This document shows positions 7,918-17,810 of a stretch of 64,000 nucleotides of DNA, piece by piece; position 1 is the stretch's first letter, and each line of letters starts with the position of its first letter. The position numbers and the translations under genes are program-made. Origin of the DNA: Paraburkholderia hiiakae (GTDB lineage: Bacteria > Pseudomonadota > Gammaproteobacteria > Burkholderiales > Burkholderiaceae); the NCBI RefSeq assembly GCF_904848665.1, contig NZ_CAJHCQ010000004.1, forward strand, positions 124,001-188,000, in the 5' to 3' direction. The notes below the pieces were generated by a model. It saw only the letters and a program-made list of their open reading frames with translations, was not told where the DNA came from and searched no databases.

Positions 7918-9384
7918 GTGCACGGGCAACTTTCTTCTCGCCACTCCCGCCGCGCCGTGCTCAAAAACTCGCGCTTTGCCGGTCTTCTGCGTATTTCTGG
8001 TTTCCTGCCACTCGCCGGCGCTACCTTGATGCTGGGCGTGGCGATGTCCTTCACCGCGCCGTATCTCTCGCTATTCGGCGTCGAGCGCGCCGGCATGACG
8101 CCGTTCCGGCTCGGCGTGTTCATGACCGCCATCGCCACGAGCGGCGTCATCGCAAGCACCGCCGCAGGTCGCTGGAGCGACGCCACCGGCAAGCACCGAA
8201 CCCTGCTGCTCGTCTCGCTGTGCGCCGCCACGCTCGGCTATCTCTGCCTGTGCGTCGTGCGTGACTACCGGCTTCTGCTCCTCGTGGGCATTGCGTTCAT
8301 CGGCGCGGGCGGTTGCGCGCTCTCGCTCGTGTTCTCGTTCAGCCGCGCGGCGCTGCCTGCAAGCGACGACGCCGAGCGGACCTTCGCGAGCGCGACGTTG
8401 CGCACGATCCTCTCCGCAGCGTGGGTGTTCGGGCCCGCGGTTGGCGCGCTCGTGCTCGCCGCCACGAACTTCTACGGGCTCTTCCTGTTTGCGGCGGCGA
8501 GCTTTGCGGCGTGCGGCACGATCGTCTGGCGCATGCGCGAGCCGCGCCATGACGAACACGCCACGCAGCATTTGATGGCGCGTCCCACCTCCGGCGAAGT
8601 CGCGCAGGAGATGAGCGCCGAAAGCGCTGCGGAGTACGAGGGCCAGCCGCTGACGCAGGCCGAAGTGCAGCCGGGTGCGCCACGCGACCCAGCAACGCTC
8701 GCTGCAGCGGCGGCAACGGCAAAAGCGAAGGCCAAAGCGAAGGCCAAAGCGGCGCGCGCGCCTGCGCCCGCTGTGGAGGGCTCGCAGAAGGACATCATGC
8801 GAGCGATCGTTGCGCTCACACTCATCGGCCTCGCGGCCAATGCGACGATGATCGTGCTGCCGCTCTACATCGTGCATGGCCTGAAGGGCACGCGCATCGA
8901 CGTGTCGATCATGCTCGGCCTCGGCGCGCTCATGGAGATACCGATGATGCTCGCGCTCGGCGCGCGCGCCTCGGTGCTGAACAAGCCATGGTGGCTGGCC
9001 GCGTGCGCCGTCGTGCATGCCGTGTACTTCGTCGCGATGTCGCTGGCGCCCGGCGTGCACGCGTTGATCCCGATGCAGATCCTCAACGCCTTCGTGGTTG
9101 CCGTCACGTCGTGCCTTGGTATGACCTTCGTGCAGGATCTGATGCCCTCGTCGCCGGGGCGGGCGACGGCGCTCTTCTTCAATGCGTCGCGGCTCGGCTC
9201 GATTCTTTCGGGCGTGCTTTCCGGCCTGCTCGTGCAGGCGTTCGGTTATCGCGGCACGTTTGTTTTTTGCAGCCTGCTCGCGCTGGGCGCGCTCGTGTTG
9301 TTCGCCGTGCCCGGCGAGCAGTATCCGAAAATGGCGCGCGCTGTGCGGCGCTATCTGCGCGAGCGGTTGAGCAAGCGGGACTAG
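7918..9384 (+). CDS. MFS transporter, SetA/SetB-like sugar efflux type
   Basis: A 488-residue inner-membrane protein with two six-helix halves. The opening GATLMLGVAMSFTAPYLSLF and the GRWSDATGKHRTLL loop resemble the sugar efflux transporters SetA/SetB of Escherichia coli, which export sugars or analogues. The central cytoplasmic loop (about residues 205-285) is long and contains a run of alternating Lys-Ala residues encoded by tandem copies of a 12-base unit (GCGAAGGCCAAA) near 8725-8750; that low-complexity linker is unusual. The start is not supported by a clear ribosome-binding site, so a later start is possible. The substrate is not known. Confidence 0.8.
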   Translation: MHGQLSSRHSRRAVLKNSRFAGLLRISGFLPLAGATLMLGVAMSFTAPYLSLFGVERAGMTPFRLGVFMTAIATSGVIASTAAGRWSDATGKHRTLLLVSLCAATLGYLCLCVVRDYRLLLLVGIAFIGAGGCALSLVFSFSRAALPASDDAERTFASATLRTILSAAWVFGPAVGALVLAATNFYGLFLFAAASFAACGTIVWRMREPRHDEHATQHLMARPTSGEVAQEMSAESAAEYEGQPLTQAEVQPGAPRDPATLAAAAATAKAKAKAKAKAARAPAPAVEGSQKDIMRAIVALTLIGLAANATMIVLPLYIVHGLKGTRIDVSIMLGLGALMEIPMMLALGARASVLNKPWWLAACAVVHAVYFVAMSLAPGVHALIPMQILNAFVVAVTSCLGMTFVQDLMPSSPGRATALFFNASRLGSILSGVLSGLLVQAFGYRGTFVFCSLLALGALVLFAVPGEQYPKMARAVRRYLRERLSKRD

Positions 9385-9430
9385 CGCCTGGCAATTTCAG
9401 CCGATGCGCAGCACAAGCGCGCAGCCAACC

Positions 9431-9462
9431 AAAAAGGGCGGTGCTGCAAGCGCACCGCCCTC
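9431..9462 (-). terminator. Rho-independent terminator of the minus-strand MFS gene
   Basis: GGGCGGTGC pairs with GCACCGCCC around a short loop, and on the minus strand the stem is followed by five T residues. It lies just past the stop codon of the MFS gene read on that strand, between two convergent genes. Confidence 0.8.
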
Positions 9463-9471
9463 CATCGACAT

Positions 9472-10974
9472 TCATTGCACCGTTTCTACGTCCGGCCTGG
9501 TTAGCGCTTGTGTGGGCGTTGCGGCGTCGAAGTCTTCCGCATCGACGTCATAGCCCGAAGGCTCCCAGCGAATCGAGAGGAGCGCCGCGAGTCCCGCGAG
9601 CGGCGCGACCGCGATGATCCAGAACACGCGCGTGCCGAGCGCGGCGGCGAGCACCGGGAACAGGAACAGCGAGACCGTGGAGCTTGCGCGCATGAGCGTC
9701 TGATTGAAGCCGACGCCCACGCCGCGTAGCGAGGTCGGGTAGCCGAGCGAGGCGAACGTCATGCTGTGCGAGCCGGGGCCGACGCCCTGGCCGAACAGGA
9801 ACGCGGCGAGCAGGGCGACCGCGCTGACGACTTCGGGCGCCGTCGACGGCTTGCCGATGATCGCGAGGCCGACGAGCGCCGCGAACTGGATCGCATAGCC
9901 CCACACGGTCAGCTTCCACGCGCCGAAGCGCGGCACGATCCGCACGGCGATCAGCCCGCCCACGAAGGCGAAGCCGAGATTGAGCACGAGCGAGGCGAGG
10001 ATCGTCGTGAGCATGGACTGCGCGAGGAAGCTCGAGAGGATCACGGGCAGGCCGAATGCGACTGCGTTGTACGCGAACGAAGAGGCCACGCCGATGATCG
10101 TGGCGAGCACCGTGCGCCGCGTGTAGACGCCGCGCAGCAGCGCGCCGTAGTTCTTCCATGAAGCCACGCGCGCCGGCCTGGCCGCGGCGCTCGCGGCGGC
10201 TTCGGGCGCGACCTGCGCGTCGATGCCGTAGGAGCGCTTGAGGATGCGCGCGGCGAGCGCGAGATCGCCCTGGTTCGCGGCCCACACCGGCGACTCGCTG
10301 ATATAGCGGCTGCGGATCGCGATGATGACGAGCGCCGGCACGGCGCCGAAGCCGAGCGTGAGGCGCCAGAGCAGGTGCGCGTGCGAGGCGGGCAAGCCTG
10401 CATAGAACGCGAGCACGAGCAGATACGACACGCTGATCGCCGCGTACCAGACGGGACACCACATCGCCACGCGCGCGGCTTTGTTGCCGCGGCCCTTGAG
10501 CCGCGAGAACTCGGCGAGAAAGGCCATGGCCACGGGCAAGTCGATGCCGACGCCCAGCCCCATCACGAAGCGCGCGCCGCCGAGCACCCAGGCGTTGGGC
10601 GCGAGCGCGCAGGCAATCGCGGCGACGACGAAGAAGAACATGTCGGCCATGAACACCCGATAGCGCCCGATGCGATCGGTGAGGAACCCGCCGAGAAACG
10701 CGCCGACGATGGCGCCGAACGTGATGGCCGAAGCGACGAAGCCGGTGCCCGCGGGCGAGAGCGAGAACTCGCGCGCCACGTCCTTGAGGCCGAAGGCGAG
10801 GGCGCCGAGATCGTAGGCATCGAGGAACACACCGCCCAGCGCGATGGCTACGACGATGCGCGCGTTGCTGCCAATGGCCGCCCCCGCGTTGACGAGCTGC
10901 GAGACGTCGGCCGCGCTGCGGATCACGGAGCGGCCGGAAGTGCTGAACGAAGACGTGGGAGCTGAGGCGGACAT
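9472..10974 (-). CDS. MFS transporter, sugar porter / aromatic acid:H+ symporter type
   Basis: The 500-residue product has twelve predicted membrane helices. Landmarks are a DAYDLGALAFG helix 1 motif (as in aromatic-acid and metabolite:proton symporters), the loop GGFLTDRIGRYRVF after helix 2, a RFVMGLGVGIDLPVAMAFLAEF helix 4-5 region split here by function, and a central cytoplasmic loop with SRYISESPVW. The ATG at 10974 is preferred; an upstream TTG at 11010 would add twelve residues. It probably imports an organic acid or sugar acid driven by protons. It is monocistronic with its own terminator. Confidence 0.85.
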   Translation of the reverse strand: MSASAPTSSFSTSGRSVIRSAADVSQLVNAGAAIGSNARIVVAIALGGVFLDAYDLGALAFGLKDVAREFSLSPAGTGFVASAITFGAIVGAFLGGFLTDRIGRYRVFMADMFFFVVAAIACALAPNAWVLGGARFVMGLGVGIDLPVAMAFLAEFSRLKGRGNKAARVAMWCPVWYAAISVSYLLVLAFYAGLPASHAHLLWRLTLGFGAVPALVIIAIRSRYISESPVWAANQGDLALAARILKRSYGIDAQVAPEAAASAAARPARVASWKNYGALLRGVYTRRTVLATIIGVASSFAYNAVAFGLPVILSSFLAQSMLTTILASLVLNLGFAFVGGLIAVRIVPRFGAWKLTVWGYAIQFAALVGLAIIGKPSTAPEVVSAVALLAAFLFGQGVGPGSHSMTFASLGYPTSLRGVGVGFNQTLMRASSTVSLFLFPVLAAALGTRVFWIIAVAPLAGLAALLSIRWEPSGYDVDAEDFDAATPTQALTRPDVETVQ

Positions 10975-11155
10975 GCGTGGCGACGCGAGCGGGCGCGCTA
11001 GTAGCGGCAAAGCGTGTGATGCTAACCCCCGCGAGGCTCGCGCCCAAATCGTTTTTGGTTATGAGCTCATGCCGTAGGGCGGGTGTCCTGCAACCTTGCG
11101 CAAGATTCCATGCACGCCAATGCCGGCGCATTCCAGATGCCGCGGTGCAGGCCAG

Positions 11156-11635
11156 TCAGTGCATGTAGGTGACGCGGCGCGAGCGGTCGCTCAACTGCAA
11201 TCCCGCGTCGAGCAGCGCGATGGCGAACCAGCGCGCGGTCTTGAGCATGCCGCTTACGCTCGGCATCGGCAGCCAGTCGTTGAGGAGTTGCACGGCGGCC
11301 TCGCTGCGCGTGGACTGCAAAAGCGCGATGACCTGCAGCAGCGAGCCTTCGTCCTTCGCGAGTTCGGATGCGCAGCGGCAGCGCGTGTCCAACGGACGGC
11401 ACGAGGCGCGGCACAGCGTCCCCATCAGCAGATCGAAGTAGCCGAAGCCTTCCGCGCCGAGCCCGGCCTCGGCGAGCACGCCGCGCCAGCTTTCGGCCTT
11501 GGCGTAAGCGTCGCAATGGGGGCGCAGCCAGGTGCGCACCGCGCGAAGCACGGTTTGCTCGGCGGTGTCGGGGTGATGGACGAACGTGTCGTCGATCAGC
11601 GTGTCATTTCTCGCGAAAGGGGCGGTGTAGTTCAT
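11156..11635 (-). CDS. Cys-cluster protein under a Fur-type operator, function unknown
   Basis: The 159-residue product starts at the ATG at 11635, preceded by GGAGG eight bases upstream. It is soluble and largely helical. Four cysteines are grouped as Cys75-x3-Cys79-x6-Cys86-x-Cys88 (LCRASC then TRCRC), a likely Zn or Fe-S binding knuckle. I do not recognise the family. About 85 bases upstream lies a Fur-like palindrome, so expression is probably raised when iron is scarce, which points to a role in iron handling or metal-sparing. It appears to be transcribed alone. Confidence 0.7.
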   Translation of the reverse strand: MNYTAPFARNDTLIDDTFVHHPDTAEQTVLRAVRTWLRPHCDAYAKAESWRGVLAEAGLGAEGFGYFDLLMGTLCRASCRPLDTRCRCASELAKDEGSLLQVIALLQSTRSEAAVQLLNDWLPMPSVSGMLKTARWFAIALLDAGLQLSDRSRRVTYMH

Positions 11636-11720
11636 GGAGCCTCCGGTCCCGCACATATCATTCGGGTGGTGCCGGGTCGTCCGGCATGGGCTCTATTCTG
11701 GGGCAAATTTCGCTCAAATG

Positions 11721-11737
11721 CAAATGATTCTCATTTG
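11721..11737. promoter_or_regulatory. Fur box
   Basis: CAAATGATTCTCATTTG is an 8-1-8 inverted repeat with one mismatch and the AATGAT..TCATT core of Fur operators. It lies 85 bases upstream of the Cys-cluster gene start on the minus strand, in a locally AT-rich stretch. Confidence 0.7.
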
Positions 11738-11886
11738 TAAATAGGGGCGGCATGCAGCGAAAACATGACCTGCCAGAACCGGGAAGGGACTGTTCCAGCC
11801 AGCGCCCTTAATGACGGGGACACGAGCCGCTAAAGTGCGGGCCATGCGTGTTCCAGTGCTCTGGCGCAACGTGAGAGTTGGCCCCG

Positions 11887-11913
11887 GCCCCATGAAGGCT
11901 GGGGCTTTTTTTT
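11887..11913 (+). terminator. Orphan rho-independent terminator
   Basis: GCCCC (11887-11891) pairs with GGGGC (11901-11905) and is followed by eight T residues. No plus-strand coding gene ends upstream, since the neighbouring gene runs the other way, so it may end a small RNA starting somewhere after about 11740. Confidence 0.55.
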
Positions 11914-12386
11914 GCACCGCGCAAGGGCGCGCGGGCCGGGCCTGGCACGCGTTTTGTGCGCCGTCCGGGGCCACACCCCGATGCATAAGTCATTGAACTG
12001 AAAGAAACAAGTAATGTATTATTCGGGCCGCGCAGCGTGACAGCCTGCCGCGCATCATGGCGCCCAGGAGGTCGAAAACGTTGTTTTCGCGATCAAAAAT
12101 GGGCTGTAACGGCCTATTTGTTGTTTTTTCTCTTAGTACGTTTCTGAATAAAAACAATGACTTGCGTCAATCATCGATCCGGCCCGTGTTGTTGCGCTGC
12201 AAAACTTCCGTATTCCGTTTACCCTCGTTAACCCTTGAACGTGTGTTGCATTTCGCCTCGTCGCTGACAAATACATTACAGCCAGCCTGGTTCGATTTTC
12301 ACCCCGCGTCAATCTTTCAAGTTGCTTGCGCACCTGAACGTGCGCCGTGGAAGCTATTTGCTCCGCATTTTTGAGGTCCTGTTGAA
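11914..12386. other. Long intergenic region before the nuoM-like gene
   Basis: About 470 bases without a supportable gene. The left part is GC-rich; from 12070 on it is AT-richer and contains a perfect 7-3-7 palindrome, CGAAAACGTTGTTTTCG (12073-12089), and poly-T stretches near 12120. The downstream gene has no strong ribosome-binding site (GAGGTCCTGTTGAA precedes the ATG). Confidence 0.5.
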
Positions 12387-13931
12387 ATGCAATCCGTTCC
12401 ATTCCTGAGTCTGGCGATCTGGATTCCCATCCTGTTCGGCGTGGCCGTGCTGCGCCTCGGGTCGGATCGTCATCCGCAGCGCGCCCGCTGGCTGTCGCTC
12501 GTTGGCGCCGTCGTGGGTCTGTTGCTGACCCTCCCGCTCATCTCCGGCTTTGACAACCACGCGGCCGGCATGCAGTTCGTCGAATTCCGCGAATGGCTGC
12601 CTGAGTTCGGCGTGGCGTGGCGGCTCGGAATCGATGGCATTTCGATGTGGCTCGTGGTGCTCACCGCGTTCACGACGCTTGTGATCGTGATCGCCTCGTG
12701 GGAATCGATCACGGTGCGCGTCGCCCAGTACTTCGGCGCGTTCCTGATTCTCTCGGGCCTGATGGTCGGCACCTTTGCGGCGACCGACGGCATGCTGTTC
12801 TTCGTGTTCTTCGAAGCCACGCTGATCCCGCTGTACCTGCTGATCGGCTCGTGGGGCAATGCGCGCCGCACCTACGCCGCGGTCAAGTTCTTCTTCTTCT
12901 CGTTCGGCGGCTCGCTGATGATGCTGGTGTCGATGCTGTACCTCTACAGCCAGTCGCACACCTTCGACATGGCGGTGTGGCACAACCTCACGCTTGGCTT
13001 CGTTCCGCAGCTCCTCATCTTCATCGGCTTCTTCGCGGCCTTCGCGGTGAAGGTCCCGATGTGGCCGTTCCACACGTGGCTGCCCGACGTCCACCTCGAA
13101 GCGCCGACCGGCGCGACCGTGATGCTGGCCATGCTGAAGCTGGGCGGCTATGGCTTCCTGCGCTTCACGCTGCCGATCACGCCTGACGCCGCGCACTTCT
13201 TCGCGCCGGCCATCATCACGCTCTCGCTCGTGGCCGTGGTGTACTCGAGCCTGCTCGCGCTCGCGCAGACCGACATGACCAAGCTGCTCGCGTACTCGAC
13301 GGTCGCCCACATGGGTCTCGTCACGCTGGGCCTGTTCCTCTTCAACCAGATCGGCACCGAAGGCGCGATCGTGCAGATGATCTCGTACGGCTTCGTTTCG
13401 GGCGCCATGCTGCTCTCGATCGGCGTGCTGTTCGACCGCACCAAGACGCGCACGATCTCGGCTTACGGCGGCGTCGTCAACGTGATGCCGCGTTACGCCA
13501 CCTTCATGATGCTGTTCTGCATGGCCAACCTCGGCCTGCCGGGCACGTCGGGCTTCGTGGGCGAATTCATGGTCATCATGGGCGCGATCCGCGTGAACTT
13601 CTGGGTCGGCGCGATCGCCGCGACGACCGTCATTCTGAGCGCTGCGTACACCCTGTGGATGTACAAGCGCGTGATCTTTGGCGCTGTGGCGAACAAGGGC
13701 GTTGCGAAGCTGGCCGACATCGGCCGCCGCGAAACGCTGATCTTCGCTTCGCTCGCAGCGTTCGTGCTCGCAATCGGCCTCTACCCGAAGCCGATGACCG
13801 ACGCGATCGAGCTCTCGGCGGCGAACCTCGTCACCCAGGCCGGTCGCAGCAAGCAACCTGTCGACGATGGAGCGCCTGCTGACGCAGTGCGCGCGGGCAC
13901 GGACGTTCGTGCTCCGCACTCGCCGACGTGA
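12387..13931 (+). CDS. nuoM: Orphan NADH-quinone oxidoreductase chain M-like protein (NuoM)
   Basis: A 514-residue, fourteen-helix membrane protein of the antiporter-like subunits of complex I. It keeps the residues of the proton channel: Glu143 in FFVFFEATLIPLYLLIG, Lys222 in FAVKVPMWPFHTWLPDVH, a Lys in LKLGGYGFLRF, a His in YSTVAHMGLVTLG and a Glu in GFVGEFMVIMG. The length is typical for NuoM. What is odd is the context: no other nuo gene is nearby, and the next genes encode a quinol oxidase. It may be a second copy that replaces or supplements the nuo-operon NuoM, or part of another proton or sodium pump. The C-terminal tail is Asp/Ala-rich. Confidence 0.9.
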   Translation: MQSVPFLSLAIWIPILFGVAVLRLGSDRHPQRARWLSLVGAVVGLLLTLPLISGFDNHAAGMQFVEFREWLPEFGVAWRLGIDGISMWLVVLTAFTTLVIVIASWESITVRVAQYFGAFLILSGLMVGTFAATDGMLFFVFFEATLIPLYLLIGSWGNARRTYAAVKFFFFSFGGSLMMLVSMLYLYSQSHTFDMAVWHNLTLGFVPQLLIFIGFFAAFAVKVPMWPFHTWLPDVHLEAPTGATVMLAMLKLGGYGFLRFTLPITPDAAHFFAPAIITLSLVAVVYSSLLALAQTDMTKLLAYSTVAHMGLVTLGLFLFNQIGTEGAIVQMISYGFVSGAMLLSIGVLFDRTKTRTISAYGGVVNVMPRYATFMMLFCMANLGLPGTSGFVGEFMVIMGAIRVNFWVGAIAATTVILSAAYTLWMYKRVIFGAVANKGVAKLADIGRRETLIFASLAAFVLAIGLYPKPMTDAIELSAANLVTQAGRSKQPVDDGAPADAVRAGTDVRAPHSPT

Positions 13932-13955
13932 TCGCTAAAGATTGACGGCGCAACC

Positions 13956-13993
13956 AACGCGCCGCACCGCTTCCGGGCGGCGCGGCGCGTTTG
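13956..13993 (+). terminator. Terminator after the nuoM-like gene
   Basis: AACGCGCCGC (13956-13965) pairs with GCGGCGCGTT (13982-13991) and is followed by TTG. The stem is strong but the T run is short. Confidence 0.6.
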
Positions 13994-14167
13994 TGCGTCC
14001 AGCTGGTTTCGAGTTTTGAAGCTCGAAAAATAGCCGCGGCGGGCCGCTGTCAAGGGCGGAGAAGGGCGCGACGTGCGTGTGTTTCCGAGGCGCGACAAAC
14101 CTCGCGAACACATGCGACAAAGTGTCTCAATCTTCTTTTGACAAAGGTCATTTTCCACATTCATTGA

Positions 14168-14195
14168 TTGCGAAATATCAAAGCGGCTGTATGAT
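14168..14195 (+). promoter_or_regulatory. Candidate promoter of the cyo operon
   Basis: TTGCGA (14168-14173) and TATGAT (14190-14195) are separated by 16 bases, about 75 bases before the cyoA start. The surrounding 14100-14200 region is AT-richer than average. Confidence 0.4.
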
Positions 14196-14270
14196 GCGGG
14201 CGCGCTTCCTTTGTCGGATGTCAGGGGACGCGTCCGGAACAATTCAATGAATGAAATTCAGGCAAACGTG

Positions 14271-15158
14271 ATGAAAAGAACGACCTTTCAAAGGTTACTG
14301 CTTCCCGTAAGCGCCGGATTGGCCTTGTGTCTTTCCGGATGCAACATGGAGCTCCTCGACCCCAAGGGAAGTGTGGGCGTGGCGGAAAAGCAGCTGATCG
14401 CTACCTCCACATGGGCCATGCTGATTGTTGTGATCCCGGTGATCATCCTGACGCTCTGGTTCGCGTACCGCTATCGCGCGTCGAACCGTAGCGCCACCTA
14501 CGCGCCGAAGTGGTCGCACTCGACGGCGATCGAAATCGTCGTCTGGACCATCCCGACGCTGATCATTCTGTTCCTCGGCGTGCTCACGTGGAATACCACG
14601 CACGAGCTCGACCCCTACAAGCCGCTCGAATCCAACGTCAAGCCGATCAACGTCGAAGTTGTGGCGCTCGACTGGAAGTGGCTGTTCATCTACCCGGATC
14701 TCGGTATCGCGACGGTGAACCAGCTGGCCGTGCCCGTTGGCACGCCGGTGAACTTCAGCATCACCTCGGACTCGGTGATGAACTCGTTCTTCATCCCGCA
14801 GCTTGGCACCCAGGTTTATGCGATGGCTGGCATGCAGACGCGTCTGCATCTGATCGCCGACCACGCTGGCGACTATGCCGGCCTCTCGGCGAACTTCAGC
14901 GGCAAGGGCTTCTCGGACATGAAGTTCCGCACGATCGCCACGAGCCAGCAAGACTTCGACGCGTGGGTCCAGAAGGTGAAGACGTCGCAGACGCAGCTTT
15001 CCATGGATCAATACGCAACGGTCGCACAGCCGAGCGAGAAGGCTCCGGTTGAGTACTTCTCGACGGTCGACCCGAAGCTCTTCAACAACATCATCGCGAA
15101 GTACAACAACGGCCACGTCACGAATTTCAGTGACCCGTCGTGTGTGACCAAGGGGTAA
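14271..15158 (+). CDS. cyoA: Cytochrome bo quinol oxidase subunit II
   Basis: With the start at 14271 the product has 295 residues and begins with a 23-residue lipoprotein signal ending LCLSG before Cys24, exactly as in CyoA lipoproteins; starts at 14211 or 14247 would bury that signal. Two membrane helices follow (about residues 48-70 and 90-112), then the periplasmic cupredoxin fold ([35 protein letters not shown]). The Cys pair of a CuA centre is absent, as expected for a quinol rather than cytochrome c oxidase. It is the first gene of cyoABCD. Confidence 0.93.
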   Translation: MKRTTFQRLLLPVSAGLALCLSGCNMELLDPKGSVGVAEKQLIATSTWAMLIVVIPVIILTLWFAYRYRASNRSATYAPKWSHSTAIEIVVWTIPTLIILFLGVLTWNTTHELDPYKPLESNVKPINVEVVALDWKWLFIYPDLGIATVNQLAVPVGTPVNFSITSDSVMNSFFIPQLGTQVYAMAGMQTRLHLIADHAGDYAGLSANFSGKGFSDMKFRTIATSQQDFDAWVQKVKTSQTQLSMDQYATVAQPSEKAPVEYFSTVDPKLFNNIIAKYNNGHVTNFSDPSCVTKG

Positions 15159-15165
15159 GCCAAGC

Positions 15166-17199
15166 ATGTTCGGAAAACTTACACTGGATGCCATTCCGTA
15201 TCACGAGCCGATTATCGTCGGCACGATGATCGGCATGGCACTCATCGGCGCATTGGTGCTCGGTGGCATCACTTACCTCGGTAAGTGGAAATATCTTTGG
15301 ACCGAGTGGCTGACGAGCGTCGACCACAAGCGTCTGGGCGTGATGTACATCGTCCTCGCCCTCATCATGCTGCTGCGCGGCTTTGCCGACGCAATCATGA
15401 TGCGTACCCAGCTTGCGCTCGCGTACAACGCGCCGGGCTATCTGCCGCCGCACCACTACGACCAGATCTTCACGGCGCACGGCGTGATCATGATCTTCTT
15501 CATGGCCATGGCCTTCATGGTCGGCCTGATGAACATCATCGTGCCGCTGCAGATCGGCGCACGTGACGTCGCGTTCCCGTTCCTGAACTCGCTGTCGTTC
15601 TGGATGACCGCAGTCGGCGCCATCCTGCTGATGATCTCGCTCGTCGTGGGTGAGTTCGCGCAGACTGGCTGGCTCGCGTATCCGCCGCTTTCGGAGCTTG
15701 CATACAGTCCAGGGGTAGGCGTCGATTACTACCTGTGGGCGCTGCAGATTTCGGGTGTCGGCACGCTGCTGACCGGCGTGAACTTCTTCGTCACCATCAT
15801 CAAGATGCGTGCCCCCGGCATGACGATGATGAAGATGCCGGTGTTCACGTGGACGGCGCTGTGCACGAACGTGCTGATCATGGCCGCGTTCCCGATCCTG
15901 ACCGTGACGCTCGCGCTGCTCGGCCTCGACCGCTACATCGGCACGCACTTCTTCACGAATGACGGCGGCGGCAACGCCATGCTGTACCTGAACCTGATCT
16001 GGGCCTGGGGTCACCCCGAGGTGTACATCCTGATCCTGCCGGCGTTCGGTATTTTCTCGGAAGTCGTCGCGACCTACGCGAAGAAGCCGCTGTTCGGCTA
16101 CAAGACCATGGTCTACGCGACCTGCTCGATCATGGTGCTCTCGTTCCTCGTGTGGCTGCACCACTTCTTCACGATGGGTTCGGGCGCGAACGTCAACGCG
16201 TTCTTCGGCATCATGACGATGATCATCGCGATCCCGACGGGCGTGAAGATCTTCAACTGGCTGTTCACGATCTACCGCGGTCGCCTCGAGTTCACCTCGC
16301 CGGTGCTCTGGACGATCGGCTTCATGGTCACCTTCACCATCGGCGGCATGACCGGCGTGATGATGGCGATCCCGGGCGCGGACTTCGTGCTGCACAACTC
16401 GCTGTTCCTGATTGCTCACTTCCACAACGTGATCATCGGCGGCGTGCTGTTCGGCTACCTCGCTGGCTTCAACTACTGGTTCCCGAAGGCCTTCGGCTTC
16501 AAGCTCAACGAAAAGCTCGGCAAGCGCGCGTTCTGGTTCTGGCTCTCGGGCTTCTATGTCGCCTTCACGCCGCTGTACGTGCTCGGCTTCATGGGCGCAA
16601 CCCGCCGTCTGAACCACTACGACAATCCGGCATGGCAGCCGTGGATGATCATCGCGTGGGTTGGCGCCGTGCTCGTGGCAATCGGTATCGCGCATCAACT
16701 GCTGCAGCTGTACGTGTCGATCCGCGACCGCAACCTGCCGGAAAACCGCGACCTGACGGGCGATCCGTGGGGTGGCCGTACGCTGGAGTGGGCGATCTCG
16801 TCGCCGCCGCCGTCGTATAACTTCGCGATCATTCCGCACGTGAGCGAGCTCGACGAGTTTGCGCACCTGAAGGAAACCGGCCGCGAAACCGTGGACGTCG
16901 CGAACACGAAGTACACCGACATCCACATGCCCTCGAACACGAGCGCAGGTGTGTTCATCGGTTTCTTCAGCCTGGTGCTCGGCTTTGCTGGCATCTGGCA
17001 CATCTGGTGGCTCATGATCGTTGGCTTCGTCGGCATTCTCGGCACGGCCATCGCCTACAGCTTCCAGAAGAACGAAGGCTATTACATCCCGGCCGCCAAG
17101 GTCCGGGCAGACGAAGAAGCGCGTAGTCGCGCACTGGTCAAGGCGTTTGCCGACAAGCAACGCGGTGGCAAGATTGAAGAAGCACTGGAGGCCAACTGA
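15166..17199 (+). CDS. cyoB: Cytochrome bo quinol oxidase subunit I
   Basis: A 677-residue catalytic subunit that oxidises ubiquinol, reduces oxygen to water and pumps protons. Haem and copper ligands are visible: the haem b His in [11 protein letters not shown], the CuB His and cross-linked Tyr in [15 protein letters not shown], the His pair in WLHHFFTMG, and the haem o and haem b ligands in [12 protein letters not shown]. The quinol-site residues Arg71, Asp75, His97 and Gln100 ([19 protein letters not shown]) are kept, which marks a quinol oxidase. It begins eight bases after cyoA and its stop overlaps the cyoC start (TGATG). Confidence 0.97.
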   Translation: MFGKLTLDAIPYHEPIIVGTMIGMALIGALVLGGITYLGKWKYLWTEWLTSVDHKRLGVMYIVLALIMLLRGFADAIMMRTQLALAYNAPGYLPPHHYDQIFTAHGVIMIFFMAMAFMVGLMNIIVPLQIGARDVAFPFLNSLSFWMTAVGAILLMISLVVGEFAQTGWLAYPPLSELAYSPGVGVDYYLWALQISGVGTLLTGVNFFVTIIKMRAPGMTMMKMPVFTWTALCTNVLIMAAFPILTVTLALLGLDRYIGTHFFTNDGGGNAMLYLNLIWAWGHPEVYILILPAFGIFSEVVATYAKKPLFGYKTMVYATCSIMVLSFLVWLHHFFTMGSGANVNAFFGIMTMIIAIPTGVKIFNWLFTIYRGRLEFTSPVLWTIGFMVTFTIGGMTGVMMAIPGADFVLHNSLFLIAHFHNVIIGGVLFGYLAGFNYWFPKAFGFKLNEKLGKRAFWFWLSGFYVAFTPLYVLGFMGATRRLNHYDNPAWQPWMIIAWVGAVLVAIGIAHQLLQLYVSIRDRNLPENRDLTGDPWGGRTLEWAISSPPPSYNFAIIPHVSELDEFAHLKETGRETVDVANTKYTDIHMPSNTSAGVFIGFFSLVLGFAGIWHIWWLMIVGFVGILGTAIAYSFQKNEGYYIPAAKVRADEEARSRALVKAFADKQRGGKIEEALEAN

Positions 17200-17810
17200 T
17201 GTTGACGAAGACAAGTGCGGCCGCACTGGCGGAGCACGATCACCACGATCACCCGCCTTCACACTCGGTGTTCGGCTTCTGGCTGTACCTGATGACCGAC
17301 TGTATTCTGTTCGGCTCGCTGTTCGCAGTGTTCGCCGTGATGCAGAACCAGTTCGCAGGCGGCCCGACGGGCAAGGACCTGTTCGACATTCCGGGCGTGG
17401 CCATGGAAACGGCAGTGCTGCTGCTGTCGTCCATCACGTACGGTTTCGCGATGATTGCGGCGTACAAGAAGCGCACCGGCCAGGTTCTGCTGTGGCTGGC
17501 CATCACGTTCGTGCTGGGCGCGACCTTCCTGTACTTCGAACTGCATGAATTCGCGCACCTGATCGAAGAAGGCGCAGGCCCGAGCCGCAGCGCGTTCCTC
17601 TCGTCGTTCTTCACGCTGGTCGCCACGCACGGTATCCACGTGACGATGGGCATGATCTGGATGATCGTCCTGATGGTTCAGGTCGCGAAGGCCCCGACGC
17701 TGGGCGAGCGCGAACTGCGCCGCCTGACGTGCCTGAGCCTCTTCTGGCACTTTCTGGACATCGTCTGGATCTGCGTGTTCTCCTTTGTTTATCTTGCGAG
17801 CGTGATTTAA
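17199..17810 (+). CDS. cyoC: Cytochrome bo quinol oxidase subunit III
   Basis: A 203-residue membrane protein with five helices, sharing one base with the cyoB stop. The N terminus is His-rich ([12 protein letters not shown]). [23 protein letters not shown] split in family blocks, then [16 protein letters not shown] and [17 protein letters not shown], are typical of haem-copper oxidase subunit III. It stabilises subunit I. Confidence 0.95.
   Translation: MLTKTSAAALAEHDHHDHPPSHSVFGFWLYLMTDCILFGSLFAVFAVMQNQFAGGPTGKDLFDIPGVAMETAVLLLSSITYGFAMIAAYKKRTGQVLLWLAITFVLGATFLYFELHEFAHLIEEGAGPSRSAFLSSFFTLVATHGIHVTMGMIWMIVLMVQVAKAPTLGERELRRLTCLSLFWHFLDIVWICVFSFVYLASVI

Noticed and set aside
15127..17262. 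Long minus-strand frame opposite cyoB
   Set aside because: Same reason: antisense to cyoB, rich in Arg, His, Asp and Gln, no domain.
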